Below are positions 22,340 through 34,428 of a stretch of DNA of 64,000 nt, piece after piece (the first letter of the stretch is position 1; every line of letters begins with the position of its first letter). This DNA is from Lumbricus terrestris (lineage: Eukaryota; Annelida; Clitellata; Crassiclitellata; Lumbricidae), in NCBI GenBank assembly GCA_949752735.1, contig OX457039.1:45713099-45777098 (forward strand), in the 5' to 3' direction. The notes under the pieces were generated by a model, which was given only the letters and a program-made list of their open reading frames with translations, was not told where the DNA came from and did no database searches. The position numbers were made by a program, and so were the translations under genes.

Positions 22340-24714
22340 CAGGGTGGGCCATAAAAAGTAACCCCCTAAGGTTTTATGCCCATATCTTGGCCAGAAGTAA
22401 GAATTTCGAAATGAAATTTTACAGGCTCAAAGACAATTCATATTTACACATGATGACCAAATTTCATCAAAATATTTCAAACACAACAAAAGTTATGTCA
22501 CTTCTAGTGAGGCCACCCACCGTTTTTTGACGATTCAAAAACGAAACGCAACAAAAAGTAACAAAAACACGATTTTATTAAGCCTCATCTCAAATAACTG
22601 TTGTCAAATGAACTTGGGAATGCTTCACAACTTGTGTTCAATGTCCCCACCACCAGTACCAAAACTTCTTTTGAGTCTCTTTGCAAAGTTCTTGATGGAC
22701 CTTCTTCGATTTAGCAAAGGCCTTCGATACTGTGAATCATGAGATCCTATTAAAAAAATTAGCTAATTATGGCATCAGAGGCATCCAATTAGCTTGGTTT
22801 ACCAGTTATCTCGAAAGACGTCTCCAGTGTGTTTCCTGCAATGGAGCTCTCTCAGACTTTAGAGTTGTTAGATATGGTGTGCCCCAAGGTTCTAATCTCG
22901 GACCCTTGCTTTTTCTTCTATACATTAATGACTTGCCTAATATATCTCCTACTCTTTCATTCATCTTGTTTGCTGATGATACAAATGTCTTCTACTCTCA
23001 TAAATCCTACCAGAGTCTAATGCAAACAGTAAACAATGAACTTATCTTCATAGCCGAATGGTTCTCTGCTAATAGACTCTCCTTAAACATTGATAAAACT
23101 AACTTTATGCTCTTTCGAACTAATAAAAAGATGTGCCCCCAGAATGAATTGCAACTGTCTATCAATGATACCTCCATAACGCAGGTTAGCTCCACTAAAT
23201 TTCTTGGTGTGTACATAGATCAACACCTCACATGGAATGATCATATTAAATATATCTCTGCCAAGGTTGCAAAAAGTGTTGGTATCCTTCGTCGAACTTC
23301 CCATATACTCCCCCCACTATCCGTGTTAAATTGTACTACTCATTAATATATCCTTATCTCTCATACTGTAATTTAGTTTGGGCATCTACATATAAATCCA
23401 GGGTCAATAAATTAGTACTTCTCCAAAAACGTGCAATACGTATCATAGCTGGAGTTAAGCCTTTTATTCACTCAAGTCCTTTATTTCAATCATTTAATTT
23501 ATTAAAGTTTCACCAAATAATGACTTTCCAGATAGGAGTCTTTATGTATCGGTTCACCCATGATCTTCTTCCCCTTAACTTTGCAGGGTATTTCCAAAAA
23601 GGATCTGAAATTCACTGCTATTCCACCAGGAACTCCTCTCATTATCGAGCCATATCCGCTCGTTTAAACTCAAGAAGATTCCATATTAAATATACTGGAC
23701 CAGGTATATGGAACTCGTTTCCTAGTCATGTTCAACAAGCTTCCAGTTTACAAAGAGCAAAAACATTACTGCGCAACTACTTGGTTAATGACTGCAAAGA
23801 TATTTAACCTTGTAGGCACTGATTTTATTTTATTATTATTTGTTGTGTTTGTTTTGCGTTCTTTAGTTAAGTTTACTACATTAATTGTCATCTCATGCTG
23901 TTCTTTTAGCCTATTGTTCAATTCATTATGTCAACCGTCTAGCCATCTGTTAAAATTGCATATGTAATTAGGTGTCCCTGTTAGCGGGATATTCATCCCT
24001 TAGGGCCTTCCTTGTTACCATCCGATAATGTGAAGCATGTTATACTATGTCTATTGTGTATGTTGATGGTTGGTTACAATAAATGAATTGAATTGAATTG
24101 AATTAATCTGGCAGATTTATTATTTACCAATTTGATTGTCATCTTGCTAAGTGACTTCTCAGTGACGTGCAGCTACGCTGGCACCCTGTTTCTTTTTTAA
24201 ATAGTAATAATAATGATCATCTGGCAAAATCAAGGCTATTTGATAACAAATATTTGAGATGAGGCTTAATAAAATTATGTTTTTGTTAATTTTTTTGCGT
24301 TACCCTACTGAATCGTCAAAAAACGGTGGTGGCCTCACTGAATGTGGTATAACTTTTGTTCTGTTTGAAATATTTTGCTGAGATCTGGCCATCATGTGTA
24401 GATATGAATTGTCTTTACGCCTGTAAAATTTCATTTCGATATTCTTACTTCTGACCCAGATATTGGCCAGAATAATTAGATTGGTTTTTTGTTACTTTTT
24501 GTTGCGTCGCGTTTTTGAATCGTCAAAAAACGGCGGGTGGCCTTACTAAAAGTGATATACCTTTTGTTCTGTTTGAAATATTTTGATGAAATCCGGCCAT
24601 CATGTGTAAATATGAATTGCCGTTAAGCCTGTAAAATCTCATTTCGAAATTCTTACTTCTGATCAAGATATGGGCAACAAACCGTAGGGGGTTACTTTTT
24701 TATGACCCACCCTG
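22340..24714 (-). mobile_element. mariner-like transposon with long TIRs, split by a retrotransposon
   Basis: The left end CAGGGTGGGCCATAAAAAGT pairs with a right end closing in TTATGACCCACCCTG. The inverted similarity extends about 230 bp on each side. Flanking TA at 22338-22339 and 24715-24716 fits a TA target. The right subterminal block occurs twice in tandem (about 24235-24475 and 24480-24714). On the minus strand 22618-22690 reads FAKRLKRSFGTGGGDIEHKL, like the C-terminus of mariner/Tc1 transposases. Confidence 0.8.
22696..24105 (+). pseudogene. CR1/L2-type non-LTR retrotransposon, 5' truncated, ORF frameshifted
   Basis: Two overlapping frames (to 23346, and 23331-23807) form the C-terminal two thirds of a reverse transcriptase ORF. 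Seen in order are [12 protein letters not shown], the region [14 protein letters not shown], and FADD at about 22973, the catalytic box. The closing region GPGIWNSFPSHVQ follows near 23700. A single frameshift lies near 23335. The 3' end has AATAAA and a short (TTGAA)n tail (24085-24103), typical of the CR1/L2 group. The 5' end is truncated inside the mariner-like element, so the copy is dead on arrival and broken besides. Confidence 0.9.
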
Positions 24715-25275
24715 TATAGCGTCTAAAGGCAGCTGTCACCATAGTTATTGCTAGTGTTGGACACTTTATTAGCACCTAGTTATTTGAATCCACTGGTAAG
24801 TATTATGTCGAGTGAATGTGCAAATTTCATTAAGTCGTAGGCCTATCTTGAGGCAGCAATGGATGAGATTATGGTAAAGGTGTTGATATCGATCTAAATA
24901 ATTTTCTTCCTGTGTATACAGTTACAAACCTTTTGCAATGGAAAAACATTGTGGAATTACTGACACGCCTTTCTTTCTTTCTTTGACTCCAGTTCTTCCT
25001 CTCGAACCATTCCTATGGAACTCTGCATGTTGTCTTTGGACCATTGAATTGAGCATTGAATTGTTTTTCTCGAGTATTATTGCGAATCGAGCTTCTTAGT
25101 TTGTTGCTTTCACAGTTTCGTCTGAAATCTGATCTATTTATATATAACAGCAATTTCTCTGGTTCGGGTTTGTAACAACATAGATTTCAAATTACTATAG
25201 CCTTACTCCAGCTGAAATCAGATATATCAATACTATTCCATACCTTAGCCTCAGCGTATAAGAATGCAGTGGCCA
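24715..25275. other. intergenic DNA, nothing recognised
   Basis: AT-rich non-repetitive DNA with no open frame of note. Confidence 0.5.
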
Positions 25276-25276
25276 G

Positions 25277-25827
25277 AGTCACGATATAAAAGTACCTCTG
25301 ATACAAAGTCCCCCAAACAGACTCCCCTGGCCGAAACTCTGCATTGGAAGAACGTTTTCTGCTATAAAAAATCCAAATTTTCTTGTTAAATAATTTAGCA
25401 ACGTAAGCTAATGGTAAGCTAAAAACTGCTGGACGGGATGATGGAGGAGGGACACAGAGACATCAGCGTAAAAGGTGGAGACATTGGACGTTTGGACCTG
25501 CCACTTGGCAGAGAACCTAAAGAAGAAGAAGTTGAAGAAGAAGAAGAAGAAGAAGAAGAAGAAGAAGAAGAAGAAGAAGAAGAAGAAGAAGCTAATGGCG
25601 TAATCTGTTCATCTGTATTTTTTGCGACTCTGGTCGTTTTCACGCTGAACGGGGGAGAGACTTTATTTCGGCGACGGAGGAAATTTTCTCTCCCCATATA
25701 CTTTCTATTTCAGAATACAGTCTCTGGGGCGATTTTATTCCAGAACAGATCCGCTGGGGGGAGATCTGTTTTGAACTAGAGTCTCGGTGAGACTTTGGGG
25801 GAGCGTGGGAGACTTTGTCTCGTGACA
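25277..25827. mobile_element. inverted-repeat element, second copy of the 17057 family
   Basis: The ends AGTCACGATATAAAAG and GACTTTGTCTCGTGACA are inverted relatives. Internal words (AATAATTTAGCAACGTAAGC; CACGCTGAACGGGGG; ACGGAGGAAAT) match the 17.06-18.99 kb copy. A GAA microsatellite is embedded. No coding sequence. Confidence 0.65.
25528..25591. repeat. (GAA)n microsatellite
   Basis: About 64 bp of GAA triplets inside the 25277-25827 element. Poly-Glu and poly-Ser frames here are artefacts. Confidence 0.95.
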
Positions 25828-25829
25828 TC

Positions 25830-27395
25830 CGTCCTCTTGTTGGAGGATCTCTTCTTCACCAATTAATACTGCTGTCATGTATAAGCTTATTTAGATCTGT
25901 GTAGTTAATATTCATACTTGTGCGAGTTAAGCCGAATATAGTCCATCACGCTAATCATGTAAACACTTTACCTACAAATGAATTTTTTAGAATCCCATTA
26001 CCATCTCGAAATGGATCGCTGAACTCTTTTAAGATTTCCATTAACTTTCCATATATTTTAGCGTCGAGACGATTTTGAAGAAGTCTGGAGTCGAACAGAA
26101 CTCATGATGAACTTATGGCCCGAATGGTGGGTGGCCTAATGAATTTATCTGTCCCAGCTGCTTCTCTCAACTAGAGACAAACTCCTATAAAGACACCGAT
26201 ATATGCCCGAAACAAGGCAGCAAAGTGACGACTGACATGCGAAACTGATTTACTCCACGTTGCATTAACTATTGAATTACATCGCATTACAGCACACCAT
26301 GCACACCAGACGACATTATGCGACATCGCATTTTGCAACTCTGCATGTTGAATCCGAAATCTTAAGACAGTCTGGCATGGATGAGAAGAACCAATGAGGA
26401 AGGGAGGGTAACTCTGGCCATGGAAGCAAACGAAATCATCGAAGAATACAACGGGTATAATATATGCATATATATATACATATATATATACATATATATG
26501 TATATAACTCTATATATACGCCGTCAATGCCACCGAATAACAGAGCAGCCACCGAAAGGCAAAGACGCAAAGGCCAACTGATATCGAATGCGACGCGTAC
26601 AATAAATATATCGAAGCGATAAACGTGGAGTGTCAGCTGGGAGGGTGGGTCTGGCGGGTGGGGGTGGTGGATTGGTGGATGGATGTCTGCGTTCGTCCGT
26701 CCGTCCGTTCGCTGGCCTGCGGTCGATTGCAGTGGGGCAGAAGCTGGCGATAGCCCATCAGCGTCGACTGACCGAAAAAAGTATAGGGTATACGACACAA
26801 CGGCCGCACATCAATCCATCCATCCATTCATCTATCCATCTATCCACCCATGCGTCCATCCATCATCCTACTTGTATTTGACTATAAACTGAAATTTGGA
26901 CAAGTCAACTGCTTCAAAAGCAATTCAAAATGGTTTCACAACCTCACAGAAAAGCGACTACCGTACCAAATCTGCGATAGTGAAGTCCCTCTATCTATAA
27001 TCTACCATTTCCCATTTCTCTCCGCTTTTTCATGGCCTTCTTCGTATCGCACATTTCCACCCATATCCACCCGTGGCGGTGGCGGTGGCGGTGGCGGTGG
27101 CGGTGGCGATGGCTTATCTCGAATGCACGTCTACAAAGCGTTGACGACGCAATCGAACCATCGTTAAACTGATGCTGCGACCGAGAGATTCAAAGAATAT
27201 AGATTGAGGTCTAAGACAACGTAAGATTATTATAGGTTTAAATTCAAGTATAGGCCTACACAGAAATTAATTCTCTTCTCGTCTGCGGTCCACAAACATA
27301 TGGATTATGGAACTGTGCTACAATAACATCTACGATCCAGAGTTGCAGTTTCTGCAAAGTTTCACACCAAAGCACAATGAAACTTCAGTGTAATT
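25830..27395. other. intergenic DNA with short microsatellites
   Basis: Contains (TA/CATA)n at about 26463-26515, a CATC/CCAT tract at 26815-26875 and a (GGTGGC)n tract at 27073-27112. No gene recognised. Confidence 0.55.
27073..27112. repeat. (GGTGGC)n hexamer repeat
   Basis: Six to seven perfect copies of GGTGGC, G-rich on the plus strand. Confidence 0.95.
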
Positions 27396-27396
27396 C

Positions 27397-27774
27397 TATT
27401 CCGAAGGTCCACTATTCCGAATATCCGCTATATTTTGTTCGTTATACTTGGTGGTTAGGGTTACAGTGGATTAGGGTTATAGGGTTGGGGTTATGGTGGG
27501 TTAGGGCTGGGTGGGTTAGGATTAGGTTTAGGGTTATGGTTAGGGTTGGGGAGGGTTAGGATTAGGGTTATGGCTATGGTTGGGGTGGGTTAGGGCTATA
27601 GGTTAAAGGTTATGGTTAGGGTTGGGGCGGGTTAGGTTTAGGGTTATATAGTTAGGGTTGGGGTGGGTTAGGGTTAGGTTTAGGGTTATGGTTAGGGTTG
27701 GGGTGAGTTAGGGTTATAGTTAGGCTTAGGGTTAGGTCTGGGGTTAGGGTTCGGAATAGTGGACCTTCGGAATA
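27397..27774. repeat. telomere-like TTAGGG tract inside a perfect 25-bp inverted repeat
   Basis: The left arm 27397-27421 contains CCGAAGGTCCACTATTCCGA, and its exact reverse complement occupies 27750-27774. The 328 bp between begin with about 30 bp of other sequence and then consist of degenerate TTAGGG/GGTTAGGG/GGTTATGG units, all G-rich on the plus strand. The right arm motif GGAATAGTGGACC is repeated twice. No coding sequence. It looks like a small non-autonomous element with a telomere-like core. Confidence 0.85.
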
Positions 27775-29952
27775 GTGGACCCAAACCACTTGGAACAGGT
27801 CACGAAGTTTGGAGTCTGGAGAAGTCACGTGGGAGCCTCATCTTCGTCGCATGACTGACGGAAGAGAGCAAAGAAGAGGAAGGCGCAACTTGTCGATGAC
27901 GAAGCGTGCAAAGCTGGAGCAAAGGAAATAGACCTATATGATGAACGTAACAGGAGATGATGAGATGGAAAGTCTCAGTGACATTCAATTCGGTTGACAC
28001 TATATAAATTAACCATAGATCAATTACAAGGCAAGCAAGTTCCGTGGTTGCGTGATGACTCTGTGACCTTCTTCGCTGTGACTGAGATTCAAGTTTCAAG
28101 CTAAATTCGAATTCGTAGAAGACGATTGCTAGCAACTAAAATGAATCAAACGAAGGTCACGTCGACGACGACGATGATGATGTTATCGATTTGCAAAGTG
28201 GTGAGATTGAGGATAAGAACGGCTAAAGATCATTAAAATGAAGTAGAAATACTGCGACCTAAATAAACAAAAGAATATACAGTAGACAATTCAAGAATTT
28301 AGAGAAAATTATTTCAAGAAGAGAATAAATTCTGATAAGAAAATTGGATGGACAACGAAGGAGTAGCGAAGAAAATATTAATTATATAATTATTAAAGGG
28401 AATAAAAACGACAAAAGAATGAACGAACAATGAGGAAAATTAGAAGGACAATAACAGTACAGAAAAGAGACACTTGGAAAAACAAGAAATGAGCAGAAAA
28501 ATAAAGAGAATTAGAAATGCAACTGAAAGGCAATTGAGACGAATATTTACCTAATTCAACTTGACTATATTATGATACTTTTAAGCAGAAACTCAATTAA
28601 ACAGAGGAAGTTTGCTGAAGACAGTTAGACTCTATATATCTATAGATAGACAACGAGAGAGAAGAAAATTACAGGCATGTTAGAAAACAGGCAAAATGAG
28701 TAATGAAGGCATAGTAAAGAGAAATAAAAGGATAGCAAAATATTAGAGTATAGGTCAGCGAAGAGGATTGAAAGACAGAACCTAGAGTATAGAAGAATCA
28801 AATAAAGATTAATGAACAAAATTTGACAAAAAAAGCATCAGAGGAAGAACAAAGAGAATTAAAAGACAGTGAAGGAGGAGCACGAGAAGAAAAAAGAATG
28901 TCATGCAGAAGAAAAAACGAAGCTTTGCTCTGATGTGGAAGCTAAGAAAAATTGTTTGTTGCAATTTAACGACACTGCAGTGTCGTATTAATTAATTAAT
29001 TATCAGAGATGATTAGTGTCGCCCTCCTCCTCTATCCAGGCTTGGGAATGGCACTGCCAGTACGAGCATTGGTGAAAAAACCGAAGCTGTCAACACTATA
29101 GTATTTTATATACTCATCACTGCTGCAGGGATGCTACGTCAAGGGAGTGATCAATTTTATTCTATTGGCCGTTGGTTATCAGCAGACGTTTTGAGAAAAG
29201 GGTTTTCACACTTGAAGTTAGGACCCTGAAGAGATAAATGGAGGAACATGTATTTGTGTCGACACTTGGATCGTCAATGAGACGAAGAAAGACAGATTTT
29301 TTATGTGTGAAAGATGAAAATAGCGAAGCATATCGGAAGCTGCAGATGAATTAGGTGGAATGCGGGGGATAATGTCTTTGAATCATCAAAGGAGGACAAA
29401 CAGGTATACTGAGCAGATAAGAGGCAAGATGTATGGATGACAGACGATGGAACAGAGGAGGATCGAGACAGACAGAGAAGCAGGTATAAAGACAGAGAGA
29501 AAGACGAGAGAGGCAGCGAGAGCGAGACCAGCAAGGGACATACGAACAGACGGACATCAAAGAAACAATTAGAACTGGCTGCATGCAGATCAAAGACGGC
29601 GAACATAGGCCTAATTTAACATGTTGAACAGACGGTTGGTTGGCGAAAACTACTATAGGACATATTGAACGCAAGTACATGTATAACAACATTGCAATCG
29701 ATACTAAAACTGGAGCAACTATTTATAGAGTTTTAAAGCCAATAAACCTTAAAGCAACAGGTGGCTCAGAAAGTGCTTTAGAACATGCGAGAAGTAATAG
29801 GGTCTATGCAGGATTATGTGCAATAAAAACACTATGATATATAGATCTAATTATATATATAATCCTATTCGTTTTCCAATCAGGTCGTCACACCACATGT
29901 ATAGGAGAATAGCATGAAAACTATCAAGCACGGAACGATGAGTTTTGGATTA

Positions 29953-29954
<2 letters not shown>

Positions 29955-30002
<48 letters not shown>
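29955..30002. repeat. (TA)n microsatellite
   Basis: About 48 bp of uninterrupted TA dinucleotides. Confidence 0.97.
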
Positions 30003-30004
<2 letters not shown>

Positions 30005-30436
30005 GAGAAGGATTTCTCAAATATTATACAATTGCACCGAATTCTGACTGGAGAACTTTAACCAAAGAGCGAGGAACGCAACACAGATAGACAGAGGGAC
30101 AAAAACAGGTATATAGACATAGGAAAAGATATGAATGCAAACACGAAGATAGGCTTTGTGATAGAGTAAGAGAGATAGTTGTATACAGAAAGAGCAGAAA
30201 GGAAGGATGATGCAGCTATCAACAAATTAGCGATATGACGTGTCCGTGAATATTGCAGTCAGCGTATTTGTCTGATAAACATTCAGTACTCAGCGCTATA
30301 TGATCCATCGTCTGACTTTCCATAGCGATCCTTTGGCATCGACCGCTTCGTAGCCTATATGCGCTTCCAAACAATCCCTTGTTTTCTTCCCACCGATCTT
30401 TCTATCCATATAGGTCTGCCTCTCCTCTATTTCCCT

Positions 30437-30577
30437 GTCTCTGCATGGCTCTGTCTCTGTCTCTGTCTGTCTCTGTCTGTCTCTGTCTGTCTCAGTCTGT
30501 CTCTATCAGTCTCTTTCTCTGTCTCTGTCTGTCTGTCTCTGTCTGTCTCTGTCTCTGTCTGTCTCTCTCTTTCTCTC

Positions 30578-30621
<44 letters not shown>
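30437..30621. repeat. CTGTCT / CT-rich microsatellite
   Basis: Mixed TCTG, CTGTCTCTG and TCTC tracts ending in pure CT. Ser/Leu-rich frames here are artefacts. Confidence 0.95.
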
Positions 30622-30624
<3 letters not shown>

Positions 30625-31107
30625 GTCTCCACGACTTTATGCGTCTTCATAACTTGATCGAATCAACTTCTTTCATCACGGGAAGTGAGTTCAGTCAGTT
30701 CAAACTTAATGACCCTCAGCGATTCTATGAAACAATTGAAGTCAGTCTCCTTTGTCTTACATGCCTCTTGCGGCTGTTTGTTTGTCTGCCTTTTCGTCCG
30801 TCCGTCCGTCCGTGTGTTTGTCGATCTCTCTATGTCTTCATTGGCTGCCACTGATTGGACTTTATGGTTGAAAGAGACATTAAGAAGGCAATTGAAGGCA
30901 GACTACTGTGCCTCGATTAATGTACCGTACTCGCAGTTTGGAAACGATCGAAAAACACGAACCGAGTTTAATGCTCGACCGCAACTTATCAAGCGTGGAA
31001 ATCTTACGACATAATTGTCTCATTCTCAGCGTTAATGAAATTCAGGTCGCTGTGAATAATGCACCAGACACGGGGACAATCAAACATAGAAATGCATGAG
31101 CACTATA

Positions 31108-31111
31108 ATAC

Positions 31112-31142
<31 letters not shown>

Positions 31143-31260
31143 AGTGCATGTAAATGTTCCAGTCAGTGTCTCTATGCGTTTGCCTTACTATGCAGGCTAC
31201 GTGTGTGCGCGCGTGTCTATCTTTCTGTGTTTGTCTGTCTGTCTGTCTGTCTGTCTCTAT
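31108..31260. repeat. (TG)n and (TCTG)n microsatellites
   Basis: TG dinucleotides at about 31111-31140 and CTGT tetranucleotides at about 31230-31256, with ordinary DNA between. Confidence 0.9.
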
Positions 31261-32784
31261 GACTATGTGGTGTACGTTCGAACGGCCCAGGGGACTGGTC
31301 TTGGGAATTTCATTGACCTTTGCTGGTCTGATTAGGTTCCGGCCGAGCTGGGACTCCGCTTCCGACAATCCATCAACGAAGACTGCATGGCGGAGGAAAC
31401 AAAATTCGTCCTCGGAGTCTGTGATAACCCTTTCCTCTTAGAAACGGACTAGCGAAACCCGGCCTTCGCTGGCTGCTAGAGAATCGTCTCCAACGACGAC
31501 GGCGACGATGTAGACCTATATATACGCCTCACGTAACATAGTGTGCCATCCTCGACGATTTTATGCCCACCTTGAGAGTATACAGGCTATAGAGTCGACG
31601 TCGTAACTATCACGATGCTTGCATGAATGGCGTCCCTGTCTGAAAGCAGCATGCATAGAAAGTCTTTCAGATTCAAATAAGACTCGGTGAGCAATATGAA
31701 TGAATTGTTCTAATTTCACGACTCGCTATTATTGCATATATATATACATTACATATGTACATATATATATATATATAGATCTATGTATATATGAGTCGCT
31801 TATTTATTCGTATAATTATACGAATTATGTTCTGTGGATATCTGTCGCGAATCCTCCTTCAACTTATCCCGTTTGACAGCTGACTGTCAGTTTCTGTATA
31901 GCTGTATAGAGCTGACTATAGTTCTCCTATTGTCAGTCAATATCTGACTATGTATGCATGGGTCAGTATTTCCATAATATATAGCTTTCTTGTTTGGGTT
32001 TCTCTACCTGTCTCTACACACGTTTTTCAATCTTATTGCTTCTGTCCTCAAGCATTTGTCTGTCTGTCTGTCTGTTTGTCTGTCCGTCCGTCTGACTGTG
32101 TTTCATTTGATAATTCGCTGAATTCCTGTCGTTTCTTTCACTATAAGCTTAAACTCGTAATGAACGATGATTCATAAAACGTCTTTTCTTCAACTGATTT
32201 ACACAATAAAAAAAACCATTGATTATTTATTCCAAAAATGGGAAAAAATAATAACAGCTGTTTGAGAACAGGAGATGACTCATGCAGGTACGTAAACAGC
32301 TTCCAAAATATCACCACGGCTCGCAGATGTCTGGCTTACCTTGCAGAAACCGATTAAATTATAGTCTGTCATTTTAAACTCCTTTAATTGTCACACAACG
32401 CAAGTTTATCCTGTAGTATACGTTAATCCGAAAATACATCAATCCGTTTGTAGGTCTATACTCGACGACCAAAACGTGTTTGCATGGGAATGTCTGAGCT
32501 TCGGATGTGTCTGGCATCAAGTGAACTTTGTTTGGATTTGCATCGGCCTTTGTCTTAAAGAGCCATTATCTCATATGCGACACGATAGTTCAAAAGACCT
32601 CTAGTTAAGCACGCTTTCCACCGATCATCTAAGGCTGATTGAATGCATGTACATACGCTCTGTCTATTATTATAGCGCACGATCTCAACTCGTTTAGTTG
32701 TTGTCATCTCACGCAAGTCCTAGTTTATCCTGGAACATAAATTATATAGTTTTGCGTATATATCCGACAACATTGCTCTTAATT

Positions 32785-34428
32785 CTAAGAAGCAGTTCTT
32801 CTCGATCCGGTCAAAGAGGCTGAAGCGTTGAGAACTTTATTGGCGAACGATTGTCGGTTGCGGTAACTTCCAAAGAGAATCTTCTGGAAGGCCGATCGAA
32901 AGTCCGGATTGAAGATCGTGTAGATGACCGGATTGAGAAGACTGTTGAAGTACCCCAGCCATCCGATGATGCTGACGACGAGGCCTGGCACTGGACAGGA
33001 CGAGCCACAGAACGGACCAATCAGAGCGAGGATGAAGAAAGGCAGCCAGCATATGACGAACGACCCAGTTATGATGGCCAATGTCCGAGCAGCCTTGCGC
33101 TCTCGTGCCTGCTCTTTCTTCTCCCGGATCTTGCGTTCGGCCGACCGGAAGGACGACTCGAGCTGCGGTGCATTCTGGTCGTCGTTGTCCAGCCAATGAT
33201 TTCCGTTGAACTCGAGCGTCAGAGGACTCGACGAGGAAGCGGTGATGAGTGACGTCATTACGGAGGTGTTGCTTCCGTCACCGATACCATCTCCGTCCGC
33301 ATCAGTTCCCCCACCACCTCCCACCTTTCCCTTTCCGTCTCCTCCTCTTCTACCGGTTTCTTCCCGAGGGAAAGACATGGACGTCGGCGGCGACTGCAGA
33401 GGCGTCGATGATACTCCGTTGGGGGGAAGCGTTGTGGCGGCGAGAACGGAAGAGGGAGTCGAAGGGGACTCCATGGTGGGAGGAGTGGAACAAGAGTCGA
33501 GTTTGAAGCGACCTCTCGCTCTCGAACAACTCTTCTTGACAAGAATCGACGATGACGTCGACAACTCCCCCTGCGCATGCGCCTGCGCCTGCGCCTGAGA
33601 CGCCCGGAAGTGCCTCTTGCGTATGCGGCCCCTAGCGGCGCGGAAGACGTTCAGGTAGATGATGAGCATGATGACGAGTGGGATGTAGAAGGCGCCGACC
33701 GTCGAGTAGATCGTGTAGCCCCAGTCCTGGCTGATGAGGCATTCGCCCGTGTCATCCGGGTTGTTCGAAGGGTCCCTCCAGCCGAACAGCGGCGGGATGG
33801 AGATGATGGTCGAGATGCCCCAGCTGAGTCCTATCATGGCGAAGATCAATCTGACGGGTCTGTTGTGGATGTAGTCGACCCTCGTCACGGCCAGGTAACG
33901 GTCGACGGAGATGGCGACCAGGTGGAGGATGGACGAAGTGCAGCAGAGTACATCGGACGATATGAACATGTCGCACACCTCCTTACCCAGAAACCAGTGC
34001 GCGCTCACTTCCTTAACGGCCGCCAGGGGCATAACGAGAACGGCCACCATGAGGTCGGCCACGGCCAGGGAGGCGATCAGGTAATTGGCGACGTTCTGGA
34101 GATTCCTCTCCAAGACAATGGCGGCGATGACAAAGACGTTGCCGACGATCGTCGCCAGGATGATGGCGCTGAGGATGCTGCACGTGAAGACCGTGTGCAT
34201 CAGACTCAGCGTCTCGTTTCCGCTGACGTCATTGCCACCGGCTGACGTCATCGAATCGTTTGTGTCGTCATAGCCGCTCGCGTTGTCGTTTCCGTTTGTA
34301 GGATTTGGGAAGATCCGGTTTTGAAAGAACTGATGAGAGTAGGTGAATGGGAAGGGAGCGGAGGAGGATGAGGATGAGGAGGATGAGGATGAAGAGGATG
34401 CGTTCGTTGGATCCATGGCTTTCATCAT
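32785..34428 (-). CDS. HTR1A: 5-HT1A-type serotonin receptor, intronless class A GPCR
   Basis: A 547-residue frame from the ATG at 34428. An in-frame TAA lies seven codons beyond the GTG upstream of it, so it cannot extend. The ATG at 34416 has the stronger context (GCCATGG) and may be used. Numbering from 34428: sequons N9, N49, N57 and N71 and a poly-Ser run in the extracellular N-terminus; N97 in TM1; D125 in TM2; C152 and C230 for the conserved disulphide; amine-binding D159 in TM3; DRY at 176-178; W203 in TM4; TM5 with YSTVGAFYIPL; a long third intracellular loop (263-447); CWLPFF at 460-465 in TM6; NPVIY at 499-503 in TM7. The TM3 SDVLCCTSSILHLVAI and TM5 regions are those of 5-HT1A receptors, which bind serotonin and couple to Gi/o. 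Lack of introns fits that group. A 5-HT1/5-HT7 relative is the main alternative. Confidence 0.9.
   Translation of the reverse strand: MMKAMDPTNASSSSSSSSSSSSSAPFPFTYSHQFFQNRIFPNPTNGNDNASGYDDTNDSMTSAGGNDVSGNETLSLMHTVFTCSILSAIILATIVGNVFVIAAIVLERNLQNVANYLIASLAVADLMVAVLVMPLAAVKEVSAHWFLGKEVCDMFISSDVLCCTSSILHLVAISVDRYLAVTRVDYIHNRPVRLIFAMIGLSWGISTIISIPPLFGWRDPSNNPDDTGECLISQDWGYTIYSTVGAFYIPLVIMLIIYLNVFRAARGRIRKRHFRASQAQAQAHAQGELSTSSSILVKKSCSRARGRFKLDSCSTPPTMESPSTPSSVLAATTLPPNGVSSTPLQSPPTSMSFPREETGRRGGDGKGKVGGGGGTDADGDGIGDGSNTSVMTSLITASSSSPLTLEFNGNHWLDNDDQNAPQLESSFRSAERKIREKKEQARERKAARTLAIITGSFVICWLPFFILALIGPFCGSSCPVPGLVVSIIGWLGYFNSLLNPVIYTIFNPDFRSAFQKILFGSYRNRQSFANKVLNASASLTGSRRTAS

Larger units (their letters stand above)
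27780..32780. other. intergenic DNA, downstream side of the receptor gene
   Basis: No gene recognised. 28150-28960 is strongly purine-rich on the plus strand. Several microsatellites listed separately punctuate the rest. Short frames such as those at 29.3-29.8 kb have no recognisable content. The receptor 3' UTR should lie just left of 32785. Confidence 0.5.

Noticed and set aside
33206..34245. Plus-strand frames of 130 and 222 codons
   Set aside because: Antisense shadows of the receptor gene, whose minus-strand frame has full family motifs.
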